NCBI GenBank assembly: GCA_002355495.1
Contig: AP017424.1
Coordinates: 7,968,665-8,032,664 of the forward strand
Reading direction: 5' to 3'
Length of the DNA stretch: 64,000 nt
Origin: Streptomyces laurentii
Lineage (GTDB): Bacteria > Actinomycetota > Actinomycetes > Streptomycetales > Streptomycetaceae
This document shows positions 1 through 9,447 of the stretch, piece after piece. The notes beneath the pieces are model-generated. The model saw only the letters and a program-made list of their open reading frames with translations. It ran no database searches and was not told where the DNA came from. A program made the position numbers and the translations under genes. Within the stretch, counting starts at the first letter, position 1; each line of letters opens with the position of its first letter.

Positions 1-803
1 TCGACAGCGAGGAGGACGTGCCCGAAGGCGCCGTCTGCGTCTTCTCCGCCCACGGCGTCTCACCGGCCGTACGCGACGGCGCCGCCGGGCGCCGCCTCGA
101 AGTCATCGACGCCACCTGCCCGCTGGTCTCCAAGGTCCACCAGGCGGCCGTCCGCTACGCCCGCGACGGCCGGACCATCCTGCTGGTCGGCCACGCCGAC
201 CACGAGGAGGTCGAGGGCGTTCGCGGCGAGGCCCCCGAACGCACCATCGTCGTCGAGAACGAGGACGACGTCGCCACGCTCGACCTGCCCGACGACGCGC
301 CGGTGGCCTACCTGACCCAGACCACCCTGTCCTTCGACGAGACCCGGCGGGTCGTCGACGCGCTGCGCGCCCGCTTCACCGACCTCGCCGGCCCCGCCGA
401 CGGCGACATCTGCTACGCCAGCCAGAACCGCCAGAACGCCGTCAAGGCCCTCGCCCGCCGCAACGACCTCGTCCTGGTCGTCGGCTCCCGCAACTCCAGC
501 AACTCGATCCGGATGGTCGAGGTCGCCCGGGAGCACGGCAGCGCCGCGCACCTCGTCCCGGACGCCGGCCACCTCGACGAGTCCTGGCTCGCCGGGGCGT
601 CGAGCATCGGCGTCAGCTCCGGCGCCAGCGCCCCGGAGATCCTCGTCCGCGGGCTCGTCGACCGGCTCGCCGCACTCGGCTGGCACGACGTCGAACTGGA
701 CGACGGCATCGCCGAGGACGTCGTCTTCTCCATGCCCGCCCGGCTGGCCGACCCGGTCACCGGCCGGGTCCCCCGGACCCCTCTGGCCGATGAGGCCCTG
801 TGA
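1..803 (+). CDS. ispH: 4-hydroxy-3-methylbut-2-enyl diphosphate reductase, 5' end outside window
   Basis: Last enzyme of the MEP isoprenoid pathway, a [4Fe-4S] reductase that converts HMBPP to IPP and DMAPP. The frame is open from base 3; the GTG at 18 is internal, so roughly 50-70 N-terminal residues, including the first cluster cysteine, lie upstream. Visible family motifs are DATCPLVSKVH (second cluster Cys), GHADHEEVEG, TQTTLS, DICYASQNRQNAV (third cluster Cys) and SSNSIRM. The stop overlaps the region just before dxs, and the three genes ispH-dxs-ispG read in one direction with short gaps, indicating one operon. Family assignment is secure. That this is an accessory copy rather than the only one is inference. 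Confidence 0.95.
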   Translation, partial: DSEEDVPEGAVCVFSAHGVSPAVRDGAAGRRLEVIDATCPLVSKVHQAAVRYARDGRTILLVGHADHEEVEGVRGEAPERTIVVENEDDVATLDLPDDAPVAYLTQTTLSFDETRRVVDALRARFTDLAGPADGDICYASQNRQNAVKALARRNDLVLVVGSRNSSNSIRMVEVAREHGSAAHLVPDAGHLDESWLAGASSIGVSSGASAPEILVRGLVDRLAALGWHDVELDDGIAEDVVFSMPARLADPVTGRVPRTPLADEAL

Positions 804-820
804 CCAGAACAGGATCTGTC

Positions 821-2641
821 ATGACGTCGATCGCATCGGTCCACGGCCCCGACGGCCTGCGCGCCCTCACCCTCCCGCAGACCGAGGAACTTGCCGCGGA
901 CATCCGGCGCCTCCTCGTCGAGGAGGTCACCCGCACCGGCGGCCACCTCGGCCCCGGCCTCGGCGTCGTCGAACTCACCCTCGCCCTGCACCGGGTCTTC
1001 GAGTCCCCGCGCGATCAGATCCTGTGGGACACCGGGCACCAGACCTACCCCCACAAGATCATCACCGGCCGGGCGGCCGCCTTCGGCACCCTGCGCCAGC
1101 CCGGCGGACTCTCCGGCTACCCCTCCCGCGCCGAGTCCGCGCACGACCTCATCGAGAACTCCCACGCCTCGACGGTCCTGTCCTACGCCGACGGCCTCGC
1201 CAAGGCCCACCGGCTGACCGGCGCCACCGACCGCGCCGTCGTCGCCGTCATCGGCGACGGCGCCCTCACCGGCGGCATGGCCTGGGAGGCCCTGAACAAC
1301 CTCGCCGACGGCGCCGACCGCCCGGTGGTCGTCGTCCTCAACGACAACACCCGCTCCTACGCCCCCACCGTCGGCGGCATCCCCGCCCACCTGGCGCGGC
1401 TGCGCACCGAGGACCGCTCCTCGCACTCCGTCTTCGAGAACCTCGGCCTCGCGTACGTCGGACCCGTCGACGGACACGACATCGCGGCCCTCGAAGAAGC
1501 CCTGCGCCACGCGGCCGGACTCGGCCGGCCCGTCGTCGTCCACTGCCTGACCGAGAAGGGCCGCGGCCACGCCCCCGCCGAACAGGACGAGGCCGACCGC
1601 TTCCACGCCGTACGCCCCCGCCCCGCCGCCCGGACCGCCCCGCGCCCCGCCCCGGAACCCGCCTGGACCGACGTGTTCGGCGAGGAGCTCGCCGCACTCG
1701 GCGACCGGCACCCCGAGGTGGTCGCCCTCACCGCGGCCATGCTCGCCCCCACCGGCCTCACCGCCTTCGCCGACCGCTTCCCCGACCGCACCTTCGACGT
1801 CGGCATCGCCGAGCAGCACGCCGTCACCTCCGCCGCCGGCCTCGCCCTCGGAGGACTGCACCCCGTCGTGGCGGTGTACGCGACCTTCCTCAACCGGGCC
1901 TTCGACCAGATGCTGCTCGACGTCGCCCTGCACCGCGCCCCGGTCACCTTCGTCCTCGACCGGGCCGGCGTCACCGGCGACGACGGCGCCTCGCACAACG
2001 GCATGTGGGACCTGACCCTGTTCCAGATGGTCCCCGGCCTGCGCGTGGCCGCCCCGCGTGACGCGGCCACCCTGCGCCGCGCCTTGCGCGAGGCCCTCGC
2101 GGTCCAGGACGGCCCCACCGCGCTGCGCTTCCCCAAGGGCTCCGCGGGCCCCGACATCCCCGCCGTCGCCACCCTCGACGGCATGGACGTCCTGCGCCGT
2201 CCGGGCTCCTACGCCCGGGACGTGCTCCTCGTCTCCGTCGGCGCGATGGCCGGGGTCTGCCTGGAGGCGGCCGACCGCATCGCGGAGCACGGCTTCGGCG
2301 TCACCGTCGTCGACCCGCGCTGGATCGCCCCCGTCCCCGACGCCCTGGTGGAGCTCGGCCTCGGCCACGCGCTGGTCGCCACCGTCGAGGACGGCGGCCG
2401 CAGCGGCGGCGCCGGGGCCGCGATCTCCCAGGCCCTCGCCGACGCCGGCGCCCGCACCCCGGTCCGTACCTTCGGGCTGCCCCAGCGCTTCCTGGACCAC
2501 GGCCGCCGCGACGACATCCTCGCCGCCCACGGCCTGACCGGCCGCCACATCGCCCGCGCCGTCGTCGAGGCCCTCGCCGGCCGCGACGACTCCGTCTCGA
2601 TCGGCGACCTGGCCCCGCAGCCCGTCGGCGCCGACCAGTGA
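821..2641 (+). CDS. dxs: 1-deoxy-D-xylulose-5-phosphate synthase
   Basis: Thiamine-diphosphate enzyme that condenses pyruvate and glyceraldehyde-3-phosphate, the entry step of the MEP pathway. The ATG at 821 is preferred (606 aa) because AGGA lies six bases upstream; the in-frame GTG at 800, overlapping the ispH stop, is an alternative that adds seven residues. Motifs seen: GGHLGPGLG near residue 40, the ThDP/Mg motif GDGALTGGMAWEALNN near 145, and the pyrimidine-domain DVGIAEQHAVTSAAG near 327 with its conserved Glu. The order is N-terminal ThDP domain, pyrimidine-binding domain, C-terminal transketolase domain. It is slightly short for the family (usually about 620-640 aa), as seen in secondary Streptomyces copies. 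Confidence 0.95.
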   Translation: MTSIASVHGPDGLRALTLPQTEELAADIRRLLVEEVTRTGGHLGPGLGVVELTLALHRVFESPRDQILWDTGHQTYPHKIITGRAAAFGTLRQPGGLSGYPSRAESAHDLIENSHASTVLSYADGLAKAHRLTGATDRAVVAVIGDGALTGGMAWEALNNLADGADRPVVVVLNDNTRSYAPTVGGIPAHLARLRTEDRSSHSVFENLGLAYVGPVDGHDIAALEEALRHAAGLGRPVVVHCLTEKGRGHAPAEQDEADRFHAVRPRPAARTAPRPAPEPAWTDVFGEELAALGDRHPEVVALTAAMLAPTGLTAFADRFPDRTFDVGIAEQHAVTSAAGLALGGLHPVVAVYATFLNRAFDQMLLDVALHRAPVTFVLDRAGVTGDDGASHNGMWDLTLFQMVPGLRVAAPRDAATLRRALREALAVQDGPTALRFPKGSAGPDIPAVATLDGMDVLRRPGSYARDVLLVSVGAMAGVCLEAADRIAEHGFGVTVVDPRWIAPVPDALVELGLGHALVATVEDGGRSGGAGAAISQALADAGARTPVRTFGLPQRFLDHGRRDDILAAHGLTGRHIARAVVEALAGRDDSVSIGDLAPQPVGADQ

Positions 2642-2681
2642 ACCGCCCACCCCTCACCCGTACCAGAGCAGGAGACACCCC

Positions 2682-3839
<1,158 letters not shown>

Positions 3840-3931
3840 CGCCGTGCGCGGGGGCCGTCAGACCGGGCCCCGCGCGTCAGCGCCGAGGGCCCGGCGCGGG
3901 CGTTGCCCGGTGCCGCAAGGGTGGCCGAAGA

Positions 3932-3972
3932 CGCCCGTGCGCCCCGACGCGGGGCGTCGGGGCGCACGGGCG
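3932..3972. terminator. Convergent intrinsic terminator hairpin
   Basis: A perfect 19-bp inverted repeat (3932-3950 and 3954-3972) with a GGG loop, between the convergent ends of ispG and the MarR gene. There is no U-tail, as is common in Streptomyces. It probably serves both strands. Confidence 0.85.
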
Positions 3973-3995
3973 AGAAGGCATGAGGCCTGGGCGTG

Positions 3996-4463
3996 CTACG
4001 AGCGCACGAGGGGGGCGTCCACCGCCTCCACCGCCTCGACCAGGGAGGACAGCTCCGGATTCCGGGCGGCCTCGGCCAGGGCCTCCCGCAGGGCGGTGTC
4101 GTTGGTCGGCCGGGCCTCCTGGAGCAGCTCCAGGCCGGCGGCGGTGACATTGGTGTAGATGCCGCGGCGGTCCGTCGGGCACAGGTACCGGGACAGGAGC
4201 CCGCGGTCCTCCAGCCGGTTCACCAGCCGGGTCGTGGCGCTCTGGCTGAGGACGACCGCGTCGGCGACCTGCTTCATCTGCAGGTGCCCGCCCTCGCCGT
4301 CGTGCTGGCGGCTGAGCACGTCGAGCAACGAGTACTCCCGGACGCTCAGGTCGTGCCGGGACTGCAGGGCGCGCTCGATGTGCGCCTCGATCCGGCTGTG
4401 CAGCAGGGACAGGGCACCCCAGCCATTGGCGAGGGCGGTGAGCGCGGGGTCTGTGGCGGTCAT
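3996..4463 (-). CDS. MarR-family transcriptional regulator
   Basis: A 155-aa winged-helix dimeric repressor type. The central region LSVREYSLLDVLSRQHDGEGG ... QMKQVADAVVLSQSATTRLVNRLEDRGLL shows the MarR recognition helix and wing (RYLCPTDRRGIYTNVTAAG). The ATG at 4463 is chosen over a longer in-frame start at 4520 because GGAGA sits just upstream and homology begins after it. It is transcribed away from the divergent MerR/esterase region and convergently with ispG. MarR proteins usually respond to small phenolics or oxidants and control a neighbour; no adjacent target is obvious here, so the regulon is unknown. Confidence 0.85.
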   Translation of the reverse strand: MTATDPALTALANGWGALSLLHSRIEAHIERALQSRHDLSVREYSLLDVLSRQHDGEGGHLQMKQVADAVVLSQSATTRLVNRLEDRGLLSRYLCPTDRRGIYTNVTAAGLELLQEARPTNDTALREALAEAARNPELSSLVEAVEAVDAPLVRS

Positions 4464-4611
4464 GGAGTCCGGGTCTCCTTCCGGGCGCCGAGGGCGCGAC
4501 TGGCGTCCAGGGTAAGTCACGCGGCGAAATATCGGCTAGAGCCTATAGAGCGCCAGTGCAAACAACGACGCCGGGGTGCGGGGTGCGGAACCGTCGTCCC
4601 GCCGGGTGGGC

Positions 4612-5361
4612 TCATTCTCGCTCCCGCAGGTATCGCTCCAGCGCGGCGGCCCCCCTCAGCAGTGCTCGACCGCGGGTGGACAGGCGGACCCGCAGGTCGT
4701 CCAGCGCCGTCTCCAGCGGTTCCAGCCCGCCGGCCGCCCGTACCCGGGTGATCAGCGGGGCGATCCGGGCCAGGGGGTAGCCGCCGCGCCGGAGCTGATG
4801 GGCCAGCCGCACGTCCCGTACATCGGCCTCGTCGTACACCCGGTACCCGGTCCGCGCGTCGCGGCGCGGCCGCACCAGGCCGGCCCGCTCCCACGCGCGC
4901 AGCGTCGCGGGCCGGATGCCGAGCCTCCGCGCCAGCGGCCCGATGAACGTATCCGCCGCCCGCGATCCCGGCTCTCGCCTGTCCTCCGGCCTGTTCTCCG
5001 GGGCCGTACGCGGATCCAGGCCGCGGAGGGCGTCCTCCACGGCCCGCAGAGTCCGCCGGTCCTCCAGAAGCCGGGCGTGACTCTCGTCGACGAGCCGGAA
5101 CGCCTCGTCGTCCGCGCCCTGGTGGACGGCCCGCATGATCGACGCCGCCGTCCGATGGCCGTGGCCGCCGACCAGAGCGAGAAACGCGCGCAGGGCCTCG
5201 GCGTGCAGCGCGGTGTACGTGCGATAGCCGTGAGCCGTGCGGTCGGCGGCCGGCAGGATCCCGTCCTCCTCGTAATTCCTTACCGCCTGGGTGGACAGAC
5301 CGTGCGCGCGGGCCAGATCGATCGGCCTGAGCCGACCACCGGTTTGAAGGTTTCGCCCCAT
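4612..5361 (-). CDS. MerR-type regulator with two DNA-binding domains (TioE-like)
   Basis: A 249-aa protein with two MerR helix-turn-helix domains in tandem: residues about 12-80 (LRPIDLARAHGLSTQAVRNYE, then GYRTYT) and about 135-205 (FIGPLARRLGIRPATLRAWE, then GYRVYDEADVRDV). Two winged helices in one chain is the architecture of the thiocoraline-cluster regulator TioE and relatives. The start at ATG 5361 follows the N-terminal alignment; a start at 5448 would overlap the divergent gene. It lies divergent to the erythromycin-esterase homologue across a 58-bp gap holding an 18-bp near-palindrome, so it most likely controls that gene and itself. The ligand is not predictable from sequence. Confidence 0.85.
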   Translation of the reverse strand: MGRNLQTGGRLRPIDLARAHGLSTQAVRNYEEDGILPAADRTAHGYRTYTALHAEALRAFLALVGGHGHRTAASIMRAVHQGADDEAFRLVDESHARLLEDRRTLRAVEDALRGLDPRTAPENRPEDRREPGSRAADTFIGPLARRLGIRPATLRAWERAGLVRPRRDARTGYRVYDEADVRDVRLAHQLRRGGYPLARIAPLITRVRAAGGLEPLETALDDLRVRLSTRGRALLRGAAALERYLRERE

Positions 5362-5382
5362 GACACCGCCGATCTCGCGCGA

Positions 5383-5400
5383 AAGTTTCAATTGAATCTT
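5383..5400. promoter_or_regulatory. Probable MerR operator in divergent promoter region
   Basis: An 18-bp near-perfect palindrome: core TTCAATTGAA at 5387-5396 is exact, and AAG/CTT flanks extend it with one mismatched pair. It is AT-rich against a GC-rich background and lies in the short gap between the divergent MerR regulator and the esterase gene. MerR proteins bind such palindromes within promoters with long spacers. Target assignment is inference. Confidence 0.6.
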
Positions 5401-5419
5401 CAACGATAGCGTCGAGGGT

Positions 5420-6639
5420 ATGGCCCACGACATCACGGACACCCTCACGGACCCCGTTCACGCCGTCGACCCCGCCGCCCTCCTGGGACTGCTGCCGGTC
5501 CGGCCCCGGATCCTCGCCCTGGGCGAGCCCACCCACGGTGACGGAACCCTCCTCGGCCTGCGCAACGACCTCTTCCGTCGGCTCGTCGAACAGGAGGGCT
5601 ACCGGACCCTCGCGATCGAGAGCGACTGCCTGCGCGGCCTGACCGTGGACGACTACGTCGCCTCCGGTAAAGGCACCCTCGACGCCGTCATGGAGCACGG
5701 CTTCAGCCACGGCTGGGGCGCCTTCGCCGCCAACCGCGCACTCGTCCGCTGGATGCGCGCCCACAACGCGGAGCGGCCGGCGGAGGAATGGGTACGCTTC
5801 GCCGGCTTCGACGGTCCGCTGGAGATCACCGGCGCCGCGAGCCCCCGCCAGGCCCTCACCGCCCTCCACGCCTACCTCGCGGCCCATGTCTCCGCGAACC
5901 TGCTGCCCTGCACGGCGCAGGCGCTCGACCGTCTCCTCGGTACCGACGACCAGTAGACGGAACCGGCCGCCATGCGGGACCCGTCCCGCTCCGCCGGCCG
6001 GACCGCCGAGGCCGCGCGGCTGCGACTGCTCGCCGACGAACTCACGGCCCTCCTCGACGAACAGACACCCCACCTGATCGCCGCGACCTCCCACGCCGAC
6101 TGGGACCGGGGCCGGCTGTACGCGCGTACCGCCACCGGTCTGCTCCGCCACCACCACGCGATGGCCGACACCTCACCCGTCCGCATGGCCCGGCTGGTGA
6201 GCGGGCGGGACGGGATGATGGCCCACAACCTCCTCGCCCTCGCCGCCCGGGGCCCGGTCTTCGTCCACACGCACAACTCCCATCTCCAGCGGGAGAAGAG
6301 CGCGATGCGGATGGACGGGCAGCCGGTGGAATGGTGGAGCGCCGGCGCGCTGGTGCAGGCCCGGCTCGGCGTGGAATACGCCTTCGTGGCCACGGCCCTC
6401 GGCACGATCCGGCACGAGGGCGTGGGCACACCGCCGCCGGACACCGTCGAAGGACTCCTCTACGCCCGTCCGGAGGACCGTTTCCTCGTCGACCCCGCGC
6501 GGCTCGCCGCCGCACTCGGCGACACGCCGCCCGCGCCCCGTGTCTCCCCGTGGTACGGCTACGCCCCGCTCGACCCGGCCCGCCTGACGGACATCGACGG
6601 CCTGGTGTTCGTCAAGGACGTCACCCCGGACACCGTTGA
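5420..6639 (+). pseudogene. Erythromycin esterase family protein, interrupted by in-frame TAG
   Basis: The first part (5420-5956) encodes ALGEPTHGDG (catalytic His region) and LAIESDCLRG (catalytic Glu region). Translation stops at TAG 5954-5956 after LLGTDDQ, but the same frame continues at once with TEPAAMRDPSRSAGRT and keeps family homology, including VHTHNSHLQ (the second conserved His) and DGLVFVKDVTP near the end. Homologues typically have a Trp at the stop, so a single TGG-to-TAG change explains it. The normal stop also seems lost: the frame runs on to 6880 into the antisense of the MFS gene, while a TGA at 6637-6639 exists one frame away. The family hydrolyses macrolide lactones (EreA/EreB) or acts on other esters. 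Either a recent pseudogene or a sequence error. Confidence 0.8.
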
Positions 6640-6657
6640 GGGTCCGCCACCTTGGCC

Positions 6658-7938
6658 TCACGCACCTCGCGTCGCCGGCGCGGGGTGCGCCTCGGGGACG
6701 GGCGCGGCCGAGGCCGCGGCCCGGGAACGCTCGGCCCAGCGGGTGGCCGGGCCGGTGGCCGCGCCCGCGAGCACGAAGACGGCGCCGAGGAGGAGCCAGC
6801 CGGGCGTGCCCCAGTCGATCAGCAGCGTGGTCACCAGCAGGGGACCGAAGGTACGCGCGAGGGGGACGGCGGTGCCGTAGAAGCCCTGGTACTGGCCGAT
6901 CCGGTCGGCGGGCGCGAGGCTGAAGCCGATCTGCCAGGAGCCGGCGGACTGCCGCATCTCGGCGATGATCTGGAGCACCGCGCCGAGCACGAGGACCGCG
7001 ACGGCCTGCCAGGGATCCGGACCGAGGTACGCGGTGAGCGCGAAGGCGGCGCAGGCCGCCAGCATCGCGGCCCCGGAGCCGCGGACCGCGCGGGTGGCGG
7101 CGGTCAGGTCGGTGACGGAGCGGGCGGCACGGACCTGGAAGAGCATGACGCCGGTGGTGTTGAGGACGAAGAGCGCGGACACGGTCCAGCCGGGCGCGGT
7201 GGTCCGCTCCACGATCCACAGCGGCAGGGCCAGGCTGAGCAGCGGCAGCCGCAGGAGCAGCAGGGCGTTGAGGAGTGTGAGTACGGTGTAGGGCCGGTCG
7301 CTCAGGACCGCGAGCCGCCGTGTGTCGCCGCCCCGCGGCGCGGCCGGCGCGGGCGCGGGCAGGCGGCCGAGGAGCAGGGCGCACAGCAGGAACCCGGCGG
7401 CGTCCAGGGCGAACACGGTGAGGTACGCGGTGCGCGTGCCCTGCTGGAGCGCGAGCCCGCCGAGGGCGGCGCCCACGGCGAGACCGGCGTTTCCGAAGGC
7501 CTGCAGCCGGGCCAGGACCGCCGTGCGCGCGGCCGGTTCCACGAGACCGGCGAGCAGCGCCTGCCGCGCCGCGGCGAGACCGCTCTGGGCCGTCGCGTAC
7601 AGGGCGGCCGTCGTCAGGAAGGCGGCGAACGACGTGGTGAAGAGGAAGCCGGCCACGGCCGCCGCGGTCACCAGGGCCATGACGACGCAGACGCCGCGCG
7701 GCCCGCGCCGGTCGGCGAGATGCCCCAGGGGTACCCCGGCCAGGGAACCGACGGCCCAGGCGATCGCGAGCCCGACGCCGGTCTGGGACGGGGAGAGCCC
7801 GACGATCCGGGTGAAGTAGAGCGCGCTGGAGACGTAGAAGGCACCGTCGCCGACCGAGTTGCCCAACTGGGCCAGGAACAGGGTGCGGGGAGCCCGCGGG
7901 CCGCGGGTGGCCGGAAGTGATTCGTTCGCCATGCACAT
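6658..7938 (-). CDS. MFS transporter, probable drug or metabolite exporter
   Basis: A 426-aa integral membrane protein with about 12 hydrophobic segments. Typical MFS signatures include GVPLGHLADRRGPRG after the second helix (the A-motif loop) and paired N- and C-terminal halves. The start is uncertain between ATG 7938 and ATG 7932; longer in-frame starts add a charged tail without homology. No clear Shine-Dalgarno site is visible, so a leaderless transcript is possible. It ends immediately downstream of the esterase homologue on the opposite strand. Substrate is unknown; proximity to a macrolide-esterase homologue and a drug-type MerR regulator suggests export or resistance, but that is inference. 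Confidence 0.85.
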   Translation of the reverse strand: MCMANESLPATRGPRAPRTLFLAQLGNSVGDGAFYVSSALYFTRIVGLSPSQTGVGLAIAWAVGSLAGVPLGHLADRRGPRGVCVVMALVTAAAVAGFLFTTSFAAFLTTAALYATAQSGLAAARQALLAGLVEPAARTAVLARLQAFGNAGLAVGAALGGLALQQGTRTAYLTVFALDAAGFLLCALLLGRLPAPAPAAPRGGDTRRLAVLSDRPYTVLTLLNALLLLRLPLLSLALPLWIVERTTAPGWTVSALFVLNTTGVMLFQVRAARSVTDLTAATRAVRGSGAAMLAACAAFALTAYLGPDPWQAVAVLVLGAVLQIIAEMRQSAGSWQIGFSLAPADRIGQYQGFYGTAVPLARTFGPLLVTTLLIDWGTPGWLLLGAVFVLAGAATGPATRWAERSRAAASAAPVPEAHPAPATRGA

Positions 7939-8054
7939 GAAGTTAGGGCGGAGTGGCCCATGTTCTCTGGGCCATTGAGGACGCGTGAACCTGGGCCGCT
8001 TTCCGCGCCCGTGTCCCGCGCCTCCATCCCGCTCCCGCACGCCGTCCCCGTGCC

Positions 8055-8097
8055 CGGCACCCGCTCCCGGAACGTGGTGTCCCGGGAGCGGGTGCCG
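8055..8097. terminator. Terminator hairpin downstream of the lamin-tail gene
   Basis: A perfect 16-bp inverted repeat (8055-8070 and 8082-8097) with an 11-nt loop, 28 bp past the stop of the minus-strand lamin-tail gene and upstream of the MFS start. A strong intrinsic terminator without a U-tail. Confidence 0.8.
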
Positions 8098-8124
8098 CGT
8101 CGGAACCCGTCGGTGGCGGAGATG

Positions 8125-8631
8125 TCAGCCGTGGAAGGTGATGTAGCCGTTCCCGTCACGGTCGTTGGCGCTCTTGGAGTACGCGTGGACATCGGCCCGG
8201 GCGCCGGACGGCTTGAACAGGTTGATGGTGTCCTTGTCGTTGTTCCAGATGAAGTTGCAGTTCTGGCGGTAGGCGACGTTGCCCGCGTCGGAATCGGTGC
8301 CGCGGCCCCCGCGCAGGCTCACGAAGTCGCCCGGCTCCAGGTAGTGGTTGGCGGTGAAGGTGTACTTGTTGCCGGTCGCGTCCTTGACCACGTAACCCTT
8401 GAGGTTGACGGTCGTCTTGCGCGAGTAGTTCTTGATCGTGAGGTACTCGTTCTTGGTGTTGCCGCCGCTGCAGCGGTTGTCGTCCCGGCCCGGAGCGTCG
8501 TACTGGACGCCCTTGATCCGCAGGTCCGAGGTGTACTCGGCGGCCTGGGCGGGTGCCGCGGTGACGGCGGCCAGCAATCCGGCGGTGGCCGCCGTGGCCG
8601 CGGCTGTCGCCAGGGTGTAGCGCTTGCGCAT
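8125..8631 (-). CDS. Secreted lamin tail domain (LTD) protein
   Basis: A 168-aa protein with a Sec signal peptide (RKR, then a hydrophobic stretch ending APAQAA near residue 31) followed by one LTD beta-sandwich. Landmarks are the first strand LRIKGVQYD, NEYLTIKNYS, VNLKGYVVKDATGNKYTF, LEPGDFVSLRGGRGT and IWNNDKDTINLF. Small free-standing LTD proteins are common in Streptomyces secretomes; their role is undefined, and binding to nucleic acid or wall polymer has been suggested. It is monocistronic, bounded by a strong terminator. Two cysteines (in NRCSGG and RQNCNF) may form a disulfide outside the cell. Confidence 0.85.
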   Translation of the reverse strand: MRKRYTLATAAATAATAGLLAAVTAAPAQAAEYTSDLRIKGVQYDAPGRDDNRCSGGNTKNEYLTIKNYSRKTTVNLKGYVVKDATGNKYTFTANHYLEPGDFVSLRGGRGTDSDAGNVAYRQNCNFIWNNDKDTINLFKPSGARADVHAYSKSANDRDGNGYITFHG

Positions 8632-8834
8632 GAGGTGTGTTCCCCCTCAGTGGTACGAATGGTGCACGCGCGAGCCTACTGATCATCATGAAAATATGTG
8701 GATCGTATGGAAATTTCGTAGGTGACCTGCTTCGCCTCGCTCGTCGGCACGGTCATGGACGGGGTCTCCGGCGCGTGCTCGACAGGGCGGGCCCGGCTGT
8801 CGATGATGGGACGCCGTCGAACGAAAGGCCGGTC

Positions 8835-9407
8835 ATGACAGCGGTGAACCCGGACCAGCGGACCACGGATTCCGCCCTGCCCGCCCCCAGCGCCGACTGG
8901 GAGGCGCGGATCGCGCGCGTGTGGGCCGCGATGGACGACGTACCCCCGGAGGAGTTCCGGGCCCGGGTGAGGGAACTGACCGCCGAACTCCCGGACGGCC
9001 ACCCGGTCGCCGCCTTCGAACTGGCCTCGGCCCACGACTCCACGGGGCAGGGCGACGTGGCCGCTCCGCTCTACCGGCAGGCGCTGGCCGCCGGGCTCAG
9101 CGGATATCGGCGGCGACGCACCTCCGTCCAGCTCGGCAGCACATTGCGCAACCTCGGCGCCCTTGAGGACAGCCTGGCCATGCTCGGGGCCGAGCGCGCG
9201 ATCGATCCCGCGCTCCTGGACGAGCCGACCCGGGAACTCGCGGACTCCGTCGACGCGTTCTACGCGCTCGCGCTCGCCGACGCCGGCCGGGAGCGCGAGG
9301 CCCTCTCTCTGGCTCTCGGCGCACTCGCCCGTCACCTGCCCCGCTACAACCGTTCCCTCGCGAACTACGCGAAGGCGCTGGACGATCCGGCGACGCGCGA
9401 CGCCTGA
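8835..9407 (+). CDS. Tetratricopeptide-repeat-like cytoplasmic protein
   Basis: A 190-aa protein of alternating amphipathic helices, with TPR-like segments from about residue 60 (GHPVAAFELASAHDSTGQ; APLYRQALAAGLSG; STLRNLGALEDSLAML; DAFYALALADAGREREALS). Matches the family annotated as tetratricopeptide repeat proteins in actinobacteria, probably a protein-interaction scaffold. The ATG at 8835 is preferred because GAAAGG lies seven bases upstream; an upstream in-frame ATG at 8637 would add a low-quality leader crossing the promoter of the neighbouring gene. It converges on the lanthipeptide operon with only 40 bp between stops. No partner can be named. Confidence 0.75.
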   Translation: MTAVNPDQRTTDSALPAPSADWEARIARVWAAMDDVPPEEFRARVRELTAELPDGHPVAAFELASAHDSTGQGDVAAPLYRQALAAGLSGYRRRRTSVQLGSTLRNLGALEDSLAMLGAERAIDPALLDEPTRELADSVDAFYALALADAGREREALSLALGALARHLPRYNRSLANYAKALDDPATRDA

Positions 9408-9447
9408 CCGTCCGGCGGCACCGGGTCGCGCGGCGCCGTGTCCCCGG

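Noticed and set aside
413..2650. A 745-codon open frame antisense to ispH and dxs
   Set aside because: Shadow of GC-rich coding DNA; Gly/Val/Asp/Ala-rich text without motifs, and both sense genes are certain.
5954..5956. TAG as a read-through, pyrrolysine or selenocysteine codon
   Set aside because: Selenocysteine uses TGA, pyrrolysine is not expected in this group, and no recoding signal is evident. A Trp codon mutated to TAG is simpler.
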